64,000 nt of DNA from Thermacetogenium phaeum DSM 12270 (GCF_000305935.1 NC_018870.1:203942-267941), one strand, 5' to 3'. Shown: positions 1 to 8,077, counted from the stretch's first letter. Numbers and translations are program-made. The notes: generated by a model not told the origin, from the letters alone.

Positions 1-156
1 CGGCACTCCTAGGGGATCAGCGCAAGGGGCCTCTGCCTCCCTCGGGGATAGCTACCGGCCGGGCGGAGGCCGAGTGAAAACAAAATCTTGGCGCAGCCCA
101 ATGTTGATGCTAGAGTAATACTAAGTAACACACACCTTCCCTAATTTTCGGTCTGG

Positions 157-411
157 ATGGTGATCGAAGTGCGGGAAACAGTCATTTGGACGGTCTCTCT
201 GCCCCCTCAAATGGCGGAGAAGGCAGAGGCCCTAGCCAGAGTCGAAAACCGCTCCAAAAGCGAGCTCATCCGGGAAGCGCTACGCCAGTATATGGCCCTG
301 CGGGAATGGGAGCAGATGCAGAGCAAGGCCTCCCTTAAGGCACAGGCCTTGGGAATAACGGACGAAAGCAAAGTGGAACAGATCATTGATGAGATGCGGC
401 AGGGGCAATGA
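157..411 (+). CDS. Ribbon-helix-helix (CopG-type) antitoxin
   Basis: An 84-residue protein. Residues about 10-50 have the CopG/RHH pattern: a short beta strand (TVSLPPQM) followed by two helices that include SKSELIREALRQY. Such proteins bind their own promoter as dimers and neutralise a partner toxin through the C-terminal tail. The stop overlaps the start of a PIN-domain gene (ATGA), the usual antitoxin-toxin arrangement, but that toxin is truncated. No clear ribosome site precedes the ATG at 157, and GTG codons at 160 and 169 are alternatives. Family membership is well supported. Function is inferred from the neighbour. Confidence 0.8.
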   Translation: MVIEVRETVIWTVSLPPQMAEKAEALARVENRSKSELIREALRQYMALREWEQMQSKASLKAQALGITDESKVEQIIDEMRQGQ

Positions 412-512
412 AGGCAGTGCTGGACACGAACGTGCTGGTCTCCGCCCTCCTGTTCCCTGGCGGGGCCCCCGACCGGGTGTTCAGGGCCGCCTTGAGGACC
501 GCCGGATGCTGA
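408..512 (+). pseudogene. Truncated PIN-domain toxin (VapC-like)
   Basis: Starts inside the antitoxin stop (ATGA overlap). The first residues, MKAVLDTNVLVSALLFPGG, are the typical PIN N-terminus with the first catalytic aspartate (DTN). The frame stops after 34 codons, where an intact PIN toxin has about 130-140. The break coincides with a group II intron 3' end (about 483-566), so the toxin was probably destroyed by that insertion and later deletion. The remaining catalytic acidic residues are missing, so it should be inactive, leaving an orphan antitoxin. Confidence 0.75.
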
Positions 513-566
513 CCCGCATGTCCGGTGGTGTGAGAGGACGGGGGCTAGCCGCTCCCTCCTACTCGA
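483..566 (+). mobile_element. 3' remnant of a group II intron (domains V/VI)
   Basis: The arms ACCGCCGGATGC and GCATGTCCGGTGGT form a domain V-like hairpin. It is followed by a GC-rich stem (GGGGGC...GCTCCC) and the tail CCTACTCGAT, resembling domain VI with its bulged A and the intron 3' end. No reverse transcriptase precedes it here. A reverse transcriptase scrap lies on the opposite strand at 1147-1221. The assignment rests on recalled group II intron 3'-end patterns and was not modelled. Confidence 0.55.
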
Positions 567-572
567 TGGCAG

Positions 573-961
573 CTATAATCCCCCCTGCATGAGATAGTCT
601 CGAAACATGGGCTCAATGAACTTATACAATCTTCGACCGCTCTTCTCGATGGTCGCTTTTTCAATTAAAAAAGGCGTATCCCGGTTCTGTTTTCCAGGCA
701 GGTGTCTATCAGAGACACCGCCAATTCCCGCCTGTCAGATATCCGGAAAAAATCTACCGAGGCGGTGTAGAACCCCTTCTGCTTCAGCCGCCTTATAACC
801 TCATAAGCGATTGAGGTTTTCCCTATTCTGCGCGGCCCTGACAGCATCACGCTCTGGCCGTCAGCCAGTCTTGTCTGAACCGAGCTGATAAAATCTTCCC
901 TGTCCACTATATCTCCTTCTGAAACGGGCCCTCCCCACCGGAAACAACCTTCCGGGCACAT
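573..961 (-). pseudogene. Archaeal-type AAA ATPase with internal deletion
   Basis: The start is sound: AAAGGAGG sits just upstream of the ATG at 961. The first part has a Walker A motif (GPRRIGKTS) in the layout of ATPase_2/archaeal ATPases (a DREDFI segment before it). After about 98 residues the frame ends at TAA (665-667). Shifted by one base, the strand continues with a stretch containing YKFIEPMFRDYL, like the conserved C-terminal end of the same family, ending at 573. Walker B and most of the central region are absent, so this is a gene with a large internal deletion plus frameshift. These proteins are often about 350-450 residues. Confidence 0.65.
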
Positions 962-981
962 TGAACCGCCTCCTTTTTATT

Positions 982-1011
982 ACTTATCATGTAATATTTT
1001 ATGTAATAAGT
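982..1011. promoter_or_regulatory. AT-rich imperfect dyad upstream of the ATPase remnant
   Basis: An imperfect palindrome with outer arms ACTTAT and ATAAGT and an internal repeat of ATGTAATA. It lies immediately upstream of the ribosome site of the ATPase remnant in an otherwise GC-rich region. It could be an operator or part of a promoter. Nothing else supports a function. Confidence 0.3.
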
Positions 1012-1146
1012 GCAGCGGAAATTGCCGCTGAATTTTCTTTTGCCGGCCGAATGGATAGCTCATAATAACCTTCGTTCCTTCTGCCGTTTCCATGACTACT
1101 CAGTTTACCATAACGCCTGTTTGGAGACAGCGGCGAATGAGTGTGA

Positions 1147-1221
1147 CGCTCTCTCCACCGCATCATGGGCTCTCCTCCCAGGACGAAACCCGTAACTGCT
1201 ATCCGAAAATTGCGGATCGAT
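1147..1221 (-). pseudogene. Fragment of a group II intron reverse transcriptase (LtrA)
   Basis: Read on the minus strand, this encodes a conserved piece of the LtrA family, including DPQFSDSSYGFRPGRRAHDA, from the reverse-transcriptase fingers/palm region. Similarity starts and stops abruptly and no flanking LtrA sequence is visible, so it is a 25-codon scrap. Its orientation is opposite to the intron 3' end at 483-566, so the two probably come from different insertions or a rearrangement. Confidence 0.7.
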
Positions 1222-1247
1222 GCCTACTAGATCTTGACGCGGACGGT

Positions 1248-1275
1248 CTGCATCCCGATCCTCTACCTGGGGAGG
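1248..1275 (+). repeat. Short copy of the prenyltransferase remnant at about 4851-4880
   Basis: About 27 bases around CATCCCGATCCTCTACCTGG are nearly identical to CATCCTGATCCTCTACCTGG inside the decayed prenyltransferase at 4679-4906, and weaker similarity continues for some 25 bases. Together with the large direct repeat at 3597/5697, this suggests that a longer block was once duplicated. The match is short, so chance or convergence cannot be excluded from reading alone. Confidence 0.4.
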
Positions 1276-1603
1276 CACCCTGTATGTCGGTACTGGCGCC
1301 TGTCCGGGAACGCCGCGGTAAAAAAAGCCGTCCTGCGGAAGGATATGGCTGTTCTGATCACGAATAGCAACATTAGATAATAATACGCAGATATTATATT
1401 TCCCCAAGAAGTGCCAACGCCTCGGGACGTTCGCAAGCCTTGACCGGGGGGTGAGGTAGATGCGGTAAGTGCTTTGCCGTGGACCCTACTGAATTTTCTG
1501 GAGTTCGCCGGACGTGCCGCAGCTGGCGCCGGGCGCTTTCCGGCCGGTCCGGTGACGACTTCATAATTATGAAACATCTCTTCTAAGGAGTGGAGGTCGC
1601 TTC

Positions 1604-3673
1604 ATGAGGGGTTCTCAAAAAAGCGTCAGAACTTTGTTGATTGCGGTCATTGTTGGGCTGACGGCCTTGATCTTTGCCGTGCTGGCGGGTTATACAGGCA
1701 GCAGTATCAGGTCTTACATCGTGGATGAGATCGGCAGGAGTTTGACCCTGCAGGCCGGAGAGGAAGCTCAGAAGCTCTACGGGCGTATTGTAGAGGTCGG
1801 CAAGTGTTCGGAGCTGCTGGCGTTGAATGTCGCCGCCGTCGGCTACCGGAATTCCGAGCAGCTGCTTTCCATAGCCAAAAAGTACGTCGAGGAGCATGAG
1901 CTTCTCTGCGGCAGCGGCATCTGGCTGGAACCGTACCTTTACGATGAAAACACGAAGTATTACGGGCCCTATATGTACAAGGACCCTTCCCAGGGCAAGG
2001 TTGAACTGACCTGGGACTACAGCAATGCGGATTACGATTACTTTCAGTATGACTGGTACAAAATAGGGCTGAATGCCGAAGGAAAAACTGCCTGGACGGA
2101 ACCTTTTCTGGATGAAGTCAGCGGCATCTATATGATCACCTGCTCCAGCCCCATCCGGGTCGATGGACGGGTGATTGGCGTAGCTACCGCTGATATCGGG
2201 CTGGACAACCTGAGAGAATACGTTAGGAGCATTAAGGTGGGCAAAAAAGGATACGCCTTTGTCGTAACCCGCGATGGGTATTTCCTGGGCAGCAGGGAGC
2301 CCGAAAAAGACCTGAAGCAGAAAATAACGGAGGATGAAGGGACCAGGGAGATCGGAAAGGCGATCCTGAGCGGCGAAAGCGGCGTCCGGCAGGCCAGATT
2401 CCAGGGGGAGGACTGCTTCGTGTCTTTCGCCTCCATCGGGGACACGGGCATGAAGCTGGTGGAAGTGCTGCCGCAGGCGGAGGCTTTCGCATCCCTGAAC
2501 AATATGCTCAAAGTCAACATGCTCATCCTGATTATTGCTCTGGCGGCTTTCGTTATCCTGCTGTCAACCGTGCTGCAGAGGAAGGTTATCCGGCCGTTGA
2601 ATGCGGTGATGTCTGGTGCCCGGAAGGTTGCAGAGGGGGATCTTGCCGGCTACCAAGCGGAGAAAAAAGACGACAGCGGCTATGCTCCTGATGAGTTGGG
2701 ACAACTTCGGCAGTCTTTTGATGGTATGGTGGACAGCCTGAGAGGGTTGATCTTGAGAATCAGCGATGCGGCGTCATCTCTGGTTTCTTCCTCCCAGCAG
2801 CTGAAAACTGCGGCAGAGCAGTCCGCCGCCGTGTCGGAGCAGATTGCCGCTACGACCAATGAACTCACCGAAGGGGTCTCCGAACAGGCCAGGCTGACCC
2901 AGGACGGCAGCAGGATGGTTTCAGAGATGCTCGATCAGCTGAAGCGTGTGGTGCAGAACTTAGAGGCATCGGAGGAGTACACCCGGAACGTCGATGAGGC
3001 CGTCGAGAACGGCAGGGAGAAAATCTCCTATCAGAAGCAGAAGATGGAAGAGAACAAAGAAAAAACCCTAGGCCTTGAGGCCGCCGTCTCCAGTCTGGGT
3101 GAAAAATCCCGGCAGATCGGTGACATTGTCGGTGTCATCGTCGGGATAGCCGATCAGACGAACCTGCTGGCGTTGAACGCCGCCATTGAGGCGGCCAGGG
3201 CCGGAGAGCAGGGAAGGGGTTTTGCGGTTGTTGCCGAAGAGGTGAGGAAGCTTGCCGAGCAGTCGGCGCAGGCCACCCGGGAAATTAGAACGATCATCGA
3301 GGAGATTCAGAACGGCATCGACAGCGCCACTGCCGAAATGAAAAAGGCCATCTCTGCCGTAGGCGAACAGGAGACGGCGGTGGAATTCACCTCTCAGGCG
3401 TTTAACCGGATTAATGAGGCGATCCGGGGTCTGCTTGAGGAAATCCGGGACGTTTCCCGAATGGCCGCCGAGCTCAGCAGAAATGCCGAAGAAGTGAAGA
3501 CCGGCATCGAGCGGGTTGCCGAGATATCCCAGGAGAGCGCTGCGGGCACAGAGGAGCTGGCGGCCTCCACGGAGGAGCAGACCGCATCCGACCAGGAGAT
3601 TTCCAGGGCGGCCGAAAAGCTGGCCGAGCTTGCCGCTCAGCTCCAGGAGCAGGTGAAAAAGTTTAGGCTGTAG
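1604..3673 (+). CDS. Methyl-accepting chemotaxis protein with dCache sensor
   Basis: A 689-residue membrane chemoreceptor that passes ligand binding to CheA/CheW. Visible order: short cytoplasmic start, TM1 at about 9-30, a periplasmic double-Cache-like sensor at about 40-290 (the DWY and WTEPFLDE segments are typical), TM2 at about 303-325, HAMP, then a long methylation/signalling coiled coil. The highly conserved tip lies at about 510-560 and contains [20 protein letters not shown]. The ATG at 1604 follows AGGAG and a second AGG. No chemotaxis genes are adjacent, so it is an orphan receptor. The ligand is unknown; dCache domains often bind amino acids or other small molecules. Its last 24 codons lie within a 310-bp segment duplicated downstream at 5697. 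Confidence 0.95.
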   Translation: MRGSQKSVRTLLIAVIVGLTALIFAVLAGYTGSSIRSYIVDEIGRSLTLQAGEEAQKLYGRIVEVGKCSELLALNVAAVGYRNSEQLLSIAKKYVEEHELLCGSGIWLEPYLYDENTKYYGPYMYKDPSQGKVELTWDYSNADYDYFQYDWYKIGLNAEGKTAWTEPFLDEVSGIYMITCSSPIRVDGRVIGVATADIGLDNLREYVRSIKVGKKGYAFVVTRDGYFLGSREPEKDLKQKITEDEGTREIGKAILSGESGVRQARFQGEDCFVSFASIGDTGMKLVEVLPQAEAFASLNNMLKVNMLILIIALAAFVILLSTVLQRKVIRPLNAVMSGARKVAEGDLAGYQAEKKDDSGYAPDELGQLRQSFDGMVDSLRGLILRISDAASSLVSSSQQLKTAAEQSAAVSEQIAATTNELTEGVSEQARLTQDGSRMVSEMLDQLKRVVQNLEASEEYTRNVDEAVENGREKISYQKQKMEENKEKTLGLEAAVSSLGEKSRQIGDIVGVIVGIADQTNLLALNAAIEAARAGEQGRGFAVVAEEVRKLAEQSAQATREIRTIIEEIQNGIDSATAEMKKAISAVGEQETAVEFTSQAFNRINEAIRGLLEEIRDVSRMAAELSRNAEEVKTGIERVAEISQESAAGTEELAASTEEQTASDQEISRAAEKLAELAAQLQEQVKKFRL

Positions 3674-3906
3674 GCTGTTCTGGCAGCAAAAAACTTTGTG
3701 AGGGGCGGAAGGGCGTTTCTTGCCCTTTCGCCGGGAGTACTCTATAATAGGCTTGACGACCTGGCGAGGGAGCGGTTCGCCTTGCCGGAGATCGAATGAT
3801 CTGTGTCTGGGGCCGGGCAGTACCGCCCCGCCGGGAGACTGCCGGGCCGCGGGAGAGATCCGCCGGGGGCTCGGATCCGGATGCCGTTATCGAGGGAGAT
3901 GAGGAT
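3597..3906 (+). repeat. Direct repeat copy 1 (about 310 bp): chemoreceptor 3' end plus intergenic
   Basis: Contains the last 24 codons of the chemoreceptor gene and the following intergenic DNA up to GAGGGAGATGAGGAT. It matches 5697-6005 with only scattered substitutions and a few single-base indels. Similarity starts at AGATTTCCAGGGCGG and ends at GATGAGGAT in both copies. In this copy the receptor frame is intact, so it is likely the original 5' context. Confidence 0.9.
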
Positions 3907-3938
3907 TCTCTTTTTTTACAGAGATTGGAGGTGTGTTT

Positions 3939-4184
3939 GTGAATCCACTTTTACAGCGGATTACGATCGATCCAAATGTATGTTTCGGAAAGCCATGTAT
4001 CCGGGGGACAAGGATATGGGTATCTCTTATACTTGATTTATTGGCAAATGGAATGACTTTTGACGAGATTTTGGATGAGTTTCCGCAATTAGAGGTTGAT
4101 GATGTTAAGGCAGCAATTGCTTATGGAGCTGAGATGGCACGTGAACGGTATGTTGAAATACCACTGAGAGAGGCAACAGGATGA
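3939..4184 (+). CDS. DUF433 antitoxin
   Basis: An 81-residue DUF433 protein. The hallmark run ITIDPNVCFGKPCIRGTRI is at about residues 8-26, followed by LLANGMTFDEILDEFPQL. DUF433 proteins carry a helix-turn-helix-like fold and are antitoxins of DUF5615 toxins. I chose the GTG at 3939 because GGAGG ends 7 bases upstream; an upstream GTG at 3933 has poor spacing. The stop overlaps the next gene by four bases (ATGA). The pair is visibly more AT-rich than its neighbours, suggesting horizontal acquisition, and lies between the two copies of the 310-bp direct repeat. Confidence 0.85.
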   Translation: MNPLLQRITIDPNVCFGKPCIRGTRIWVSLILDLLANGMTFDEILDEFPQLEVDDVKAAIAYGAEMARERYVEIPLREATG

Positions 4185-4549
4185 GATTCAAATTAGACGA
4201 GAACCTCGGAAAAAGTATACAGCAAATTTTTCAAGAAGCAGGGCATGATGTTCAAACAGTGCTCGACGAAAAAATGGGAGGTCGTTCAGACCAGACGGTT
4301 TATGAAGCATGTTGTTCTGAGAATAGATGCCTGGTAACGTTAGATTTGGATTTTGCGAATATATTGCGATTTCCCCCCGAAAAAACTGCCGGAATTGTGG
4401 TGTTCCGGATTCCGAAAAATACCGATTTAGCCAAGTTAAGAGAATTAGTCATTCAATTTTTGGAAGCAATTGAACGAATGCCAATTGCACAGCAAGTGTG
4501 GATCGTAGAGCCGAGAAGAATTCGCATACATCAAAAAGAAACAGACTGA
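4181..4549 (+). CDS. DUF5615 PIN-like toxin
   Basis: A 122-residue protein of the DUF5615 (Mut7-C/PIN-like) family. It has the N-terminal LDENLG motif with catalytic-type acidic residues, then GHDVQTV, and the central TLDLDFAN acidic motif. These are predicted nucleases paired with DUF433 antitoxins. Length is normal and no lesion is visible, so the module at 3939-4549 appears intact. It is co-transcribed with and translationally coupled to DUF433. RNA cleavage is family inference. Confidence 0.85.
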   Translation: MRFKLDENLGKSIQQIFQEAGHDVQTVLDEKMGGRSDQTVYEACCSENRCLVTLDLDFANILRFPPEKTAGIVVFRIPKNTDLAKLRELVIQFLEAIERMPIAQQVWIVEPRRIRIHQKETD

Positions 4550-4678
4550 CCTAATGGTTCGAGAGATGGGGGAGGTTCTCTTGTCTGCGCTTCTGGTGCA
4601 TATTGCTTGAAGGACGATCATCAGGCTGCTTCACCGTAGGGTGTTGCGGCCTTTCTTGTATGCGCCCGGCATGGGCGA

Positions 4679-4906
4679 AGGCTCCTCGCCCCCACCTCCC
4701 GCCGGCTGATGGTGACGATCCCCTTCGTGCTCTACGAGCTCTTCCGCTATCTCTACGTGATCTACCGGGCGGGCGGCGGGGGCGCCCCGTAGGACGTCCT
4801 GGTAGGGGACAGGCCGCTCCAGGCGGCGGTGCTCCTCTGGATCATCACCTGCATCCTGATCCTCTACCTGGGGGAGGCGCCAGGGGTTCCGGTGCTGGCG
4901 CCGTAG
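4679..4906 (+). pseudogene. C-terminal remnant of a UbiA-type decaprenyl-phosphate phosphoribosyltransferase
   Basis: In one frame from about 4682 the sequence encodes APTSRRLMVTIPF, then VLYELFRYLYVIYRAG, an in-frame TAG at 4790-4792, then DRPLQAAVLLWIITCILILY and a final stop at 4904-4906. This matches the C-terminal part of UbiA prenyltransferases annotated as decaprenyl-phosphate phosphoribosyltransferase, which act on lipid-linked sugar precursors. The N-terminal two thirds with the catalytic aspartate motifs are absent. The sequence just before it (GCGCCCGGCATGGGCG) forms a small hairpin. A 27-base piece recurs at 1248. The stretch 4907-5169 holds no gene I can support. Confidence 0.6.
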
Positions 4907-5169
4907 GCGAAACGAATGGCTTATCTTGAAGCTGCGCGATCACTGCCGCCGGTGGAGGAACTGATCTTAACCGCCGCCATTCTATAAGGGAGGCTGCGTT
5001 CTCCAGATTGTTGTCTTGCGGATAAGAGACCGGTTAAAATTGTTGTAGCAGAAAGTTAGTGGGGCAGCACGGAACCCGGGTCATTGACTCCGGCCTGCTT
5101 GGGGTTTACAATCAGGGCGAGGAAGACGTCAGGGATGTAATTTAAGTTAATCGAAGAAGGGGGGAAAAA

Positions 5170-5766
5170 ATGGATGTTTTGGTTGATCTCAAAAAGCTGC
5201 AGCAAGTTGTTGAAAGCTTCGGAAGCAACCCTCTCATAGAGAAGACCATCCGCAAGTTAATAAGTTTGAGAAAGCAAGAGCTAAAGCGGACCCTGCGACA
5301 TCTTTCAGAAGAGATTAAGGCTCTGGAGCAGCGCTATCAGTTGAGCTCTTCTGATTTCCAAAAGCGCTATGCCGAGGGGGCTCTTGGCGACGATGTGGAC
5401 CTCATCAAATGGGCCAGCTTCTTAGACATGCAACAGCGTGTTCAGGCGCAGCTGGGAGCATCTCGAGAAATGACCACTGCACGCTATTTTGAAAGATTAA
5501 AAATGATGTTGTTGCAATTGGAATTTGTGGAGGAAGTGATTGTCCGCGAAGAATTAATCACTGATGACTTTGGATACCTCCGCCTGCGTTTCACTCTGAG
5601 CAACGGAGATATTGTAGAATTGTTTGAATACGTGGTGAAGGATCAGAATGCGATAAGAACGGTTAACTATAGCTTTCATCTGCAGGATGCGAATGCAGAT
5701 TTCCAGGGCGGCCGAAAAGCTGGCCGAGCTTGCCGCTCAGCTCCAGGAGCAGGTGAAAAACTTTAA
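5170..5766 (+). CDS. Fused antitoxin and TumE-like (DUF6516) toxin with replaced C-terminus
   Basis: A 198-residue product in two parts. Residues 1-95 are helical and contain LEQRYQLSSSDFQKRYAEG and GDDVDLIKW, as in short antitoxins that usually precede TumE toxins. Residues about 101-178, beginning at an internal ATG (5470), resemble DUF6516/TumE: ARYFERL, ELITDDFGYLRLRF and YSFHLQD. The two are normally separate genes. The expected toxin end (a basic, aromatic-rich tail) is missing. From 5697 the frame runs, out of register, into the duplicated chemoreceptor tail, giving an artificial C-terminus rich in Arg and Gly. GAAGGGGGGAAAAA precedes the ATG. Toxicity was probably lost. Family calls are from motif memory. 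Confidence 0.55.
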   Translation: MDVLVDLKKLQQVVESFGSNPLIEKTIRKLISLRKQELKRTLRHLSEEIKALEQRYQLSSSDFQKRYAEGALGDDVDLIKWASFLDMQQRVQAQLGASREMTTARYFERLKMMLLQLEFVEEVIVREELITDDFGYLRLRFTLSNGDIVELFEYVVKDQNAIRTVNYSFHLQDANADFQGGRKAGRACRSAPGAGEKL

Positions 5767-6005
5767 GCTTTAGGCCGGTTCTGACAGCAAAAAACTTTGT
5801 CAGGAGCGGAAGGGTGTTTCTTGCCCTTTCGCCGGGAGTACTCTATAATAGGCTTGACGACCTGGCAAGGGCGGTTCGCCTTGCCGAGAGCGAAATGATC
5901 TGTGTCTGGGGCCGGGCAGTACTGCCCCGCCGGGAGACTGCCGGGCCGTGAGAGAGATCCGCCGGGAGCCCGACGCCGGATGCCGTTATCGAGGGAGATG
6001 AGGAT
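5697..6005 (+). repeat. Direct repeat copy 2 (about 309 bp)
   Basis: Second copy of the 3597-3906 segment. It runs from the truncated end of the TumE-like gene to the start of the DUF362 gene. The chemoreceptor tail codons are present and well conserved (ending AACTTTAAGCTTTAG) but belong to no receptor here. The copy ends within the first codons of the DUF362 gene, so the shared segment joins the end of one gene to the start of another, as if chemoreceptor and DUF362 gene were once adjacent. Confidence 0.9.
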
Positions 6006-7113
6006 AAAAGTGGAAAAGGGGCCGCAGAAGAGACCGCTCGTCGCCGTGCTCAAGACCACCCCGGAGACGGTGCTCCGGGACTACGGGCGCCTTTTGGAGC
6101 TGGCGCGCCTGAAAGATGCCCTGGACCCGTCCCTGCCGACGATCGTCAAGCTCAACCTCTCCTGGACGAAGTACTTCCCCGCCTGCTCCACGGAGCCCTG
6201 GCAGCTGGACGGCGTCCTCAAAGCCCTCTTTGAGGCGGGATTCCGGCGGGAGAACCTCTTCCCGGTGGAGAATAAGACCGTCGTCACCGACCCCCTGAAG
6301 GGGGCGGAGAACAACGCCTGGCTCCCCGTGCTCAAGCGCTACGATCTCGAATTCATCCCCCTGCCCGGTGTGAAGTGGGTGCGCTACCGACCTAAAGGGA
6401 AGCTGCTCAAGCTCGATCAGATCTTCCCGGAGGGGATCTACATCCCGGAGATGTTCATCGGGAAGCAGGTCCTGCACCTGCCCACACTGAAGACCCACGG
6501 TCACAGCGTCACCACCGGGGCGATCAAGAACTCCTTCGGAGGGCTCCTGCAGGAGGTGCGCCACTACTGCCACAAGTACATCCACGAGGTGCTGGCCGAC
6601 CTGATGGTCATCCAGCGGGAGATCCACCCCGGCATCTTCGCCGTGATGGACGGGACGGTGGCCGGGGACGGGGCGGGGCCGCGTACGATGGTGCCGCGCA
6701 TCAAGAACGTCATCCTGGCGGGCGCCGATTCGGTCGCCCTGGATGCGGTGGCGGCGAAGATCATGGGCTTCGACCCGCTGGCGATCCCCTATCTCCGCCT
6801 CTGCCATGAGCTGGGGCTCGGCGTGGCGGATCCCCGGGAGATCGAGGTGGTGGGGGAGGATATCGGCGGGATGAACTTCGGCTTCCGGACGAAGCGGAGC
6901 TTCGTCATCTGGGGGGACCAGATGATCCGGAAGGGGCCGCTTCGCCCTTTCGAGCACCTGCTGCTGCACACGAAGCTGGTGGCCTGGGCGCCCCTGGCCT
7001 CGAACATCTACCACGACTGCCTCTGGTACCCGACGGTGGGGAGAAGCCGCATCCGGGAGTTCCAGAAGACCGGCTGGGGGAGGCTGTTCCGGAGGTACGC
7101 CGGGGAGGAATAA
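5998..7113 (+). CDS. DUF362 domain-containing protein
   Basis: About 371 residues with the DUF362 layout: an N-terminal segment ending IVKLNLSWTKYFP, a central LPTLKTHGHSVTTGAIKNSF, and a later VILAGADSVALDAVAAKIMG. DUF362 proteins are found with Fe-S and radical-SAM systems and are of unknown or unclear activity; some are fused to ferredoxin domains, but no cysteine cluster is seen here. The ATG at 5998 abuts its purine-rich site; a GTG at 6010 with GATGAGG six bases upstream is an equally good start. The first codons fall inside the direct repeat. Not in an obvious operon. Confidence 0.75.
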   Translation: MRIKVEKGPQKRPLVAVLKTTPETVLRDYGRLLELARLKDALDPSLPTIVKLNLSWTKYFPACSTEPWQLDGVLKALFEAGFRRENLFPVENKTVVTDPLKGAENNAWLPVLKRYDLEFIPLPGVKWVRYRPKGKLLKLDQIFPEGIYIPEMFIGKQVLHLPTLKTHGHSVTTGAIKNSFGGLLQEVRHYCHKYIHEVLADLMVIQREIHPGIFAVMDGTVAGDGAGPRTMVPRIKNVILAGADSVALDAVAAKIMGFDPLAIPYLRLCHELGLGVADPREIEVVGEDIGGMNFGFRTKRSFVIWGDQMIRKGPLRPFEHLLLHTKLVAWAPLASNIYHDCLWYPTVGRSRIREFQKTGWGRLFRRYAGEE

Positions 7114-7240
7114 CAAATAAAGCAGTTCTTTGTAGACTTTCAATTTATATTGAATGTTCATCGAACTTCATGTATTGTATCGATAAAAGGAAATTTATTC
7201 GTGCTTTGACGGGGGACGCTTTGTAAAGGAGGAATCTCCT

Positions 7241-7492
7241 GTGCTTTCCGCTTTAGAAAAAGTATCACAAGACTTTTTAGCTTTAACGCTCCAAGAAAAA
7301 CTGGAGTTTCTCAAAAGAATCACCAATACACCGCCCGGCGAATGGGTGGAAATGGATGGCAAATTGCATTTCATTCCAGAAGGACCCCCTGCTACGGAAG
7401 AAGAAGAAGAGGTTTTTCAAAGGGAAAACGAGGAAATAGACGCCGGGCGGGGGATCACGTTACATGAACTCAAAAAAAAGTTCGAAGTTTAG
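7241..7492 (+). CDS. Small acidic antitoxin-like protein
   Basis: An 83-residue acidic protein starting at GTG behind a perfect AAAGGAGG. The C-terminal segment EEIDAGRGITLHELKKKF resembles the C-terminal helix of RelB-like antitoxins, where this region wraps the toxin. The sequence directly downstream encodes the end of a RelE/ParE-like toxin, which supports an antitoxin role. The N-terminal half has no domain I recognise. The upstream interval 7114-7240 is AT-rich and may hold the promoter, but no clean -35/-10 pair is seen. Confidence 0.6.
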   Translation: MLSALEKVSQDFLALTLQEKLEFLKRITNTPPGEWVEMDGKLHFIPEGPPATEEEEEVFQRENEEIDAGRGITLHELKKKFEV

Positions 7493-7522
7493 TATATTTT
7501 TAGGAAAACGTGCGGTCAAAGT

Positions 7523-7624
7523 CACCGCCGGATTGGGCGCTATCGCCTCAAATTTCGCGTCGAAATGGCAACAAGGGAGATAAGAATACTGGATTTTGGG
7601 CCGAGAGGAGATTTTGAATATTAA
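7523..7624 (+). pseudogene. C-terminal remnant of a RelE/ParE-type toxin
   Basis: The frame encodes HRRIGRYRLKFRVE followed by IRILDFGPRGDFEY and a stop. This is the classic C-terminal half of the RelE/ParE fold (RIGxYR...RVE...LDFGPRGD). The N-terminal half is missing: upstream in the same frame there is a stop right after the antitoxin gene and no start codon. It is the deleted partner of the small protein at 7241-7492. Confidence 0.65.
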
Positions 7625-7648
7625 TCGCTCTTTAGGAAGGGGATTTCC

Positions 7649-8041
7649 TTGGAAACTGCCGGCGCCGGTCAGGCTGCACTGACGACGTATCTGCTGCTGG
7701 CCGCCAGCATGCTCTTGAACGCCCTGGCCAACTTCACCATCAAGCTGGCGGTGCGGGGGGAGGAGCTGGACCTCGCCCCGGCGCACCTGGGAGCGACCCT
7801 GAAAACGCTGGCCGCCGACCCGGTGCTCTGGTGCGGGCTCGCCCTCTTCGGCCTGGCCTTCGTCGGCTACACCCTGGTGCTTTCCCGGCTCAATTTGAGC
7901 ACTGCCTACCCGGCCATGGCGGGGGGCGGGTTCCTCCTGGTCTTCTTCTTGAGCGCCCTCTACCTCAAGGAGGCCGTCACCGGCGCCCACCTGGGGGGAG
8001 CCTTCCTGATCATCCTGGGGATGTGGCTGCTGCTGAGGTAG
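7649..8041 (+). CDS. EamA/SMR-like small membrane transporter
   Basis: A 130-residue protein with four hydrophobic segments (about 11-30, 62-80, 88-108, 113-130), the size and pattern of small multidrug-resistance/EamA half-transporters such as ArnE/ArnF lipid-linked sugar flippases. YPAMAGGGFLLVFFLSALYL resembles the third segment, whose small residues form the dimer interface. TTG start at 7649 with AGGAAGGGG upstream. It sits next to a glycosyltransferase-like membrane protein, and ArnE/F-type proteins act with such enzymes, so lipid-sugar translocation is plausible. The substrate is unknown. A terminator follows at 8078. Confidence 0.7.
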   Translation: METAGAGQAALTTYLLLAASMLLNALANFTIKLAVRGEELDLAPAHLGATLKTLAADPVLWCGLALFGLAFVGYTLVLSRLNLSTAYPAMAGGGFLLVFFLSALYLKEAVTGAHLGGAFLIILGMWLLLR

Positions 8042-8077
8042 CACCGCCAGGCAGCGGCCGCCTTGGAGGAGCAGCAG

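Noticed and set aside
1385-1600. A possible cyclic-di-GMP riboswitch upstream of the chemoreceptor gene
   Set aside because: Pieces such as GGGACGTTCGCAAGCC recall the GEMM core and the position is right, but the conserved receptor strands and tetraloop partner are not found. A covariance search (Rfam GEMM-I/II) would decide.
3803-4036. Open frame across the first direct repeat
   Set aside because: It is not conserved as a frame in the second repeat copy and crosses the start of the DUF433 gene in another frame.
4790-4792. In-frame TAG in the UbiA remnant as a pyrrolysine codon
   Set aside because: The gene lacks its N-terminal two thirds, so it is decayed; a recoded codon is unnecessary.
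5986-7161. Long open frames opposite real genes (also 8421-9665, 16485-17804 and 30440-32131 on the minus strand)
   Set aside because: They mirror GC-rich genes in codon-position shadow, have low-complexity Arg/Gly/Pro products, no ribosome sites and no family motifs.
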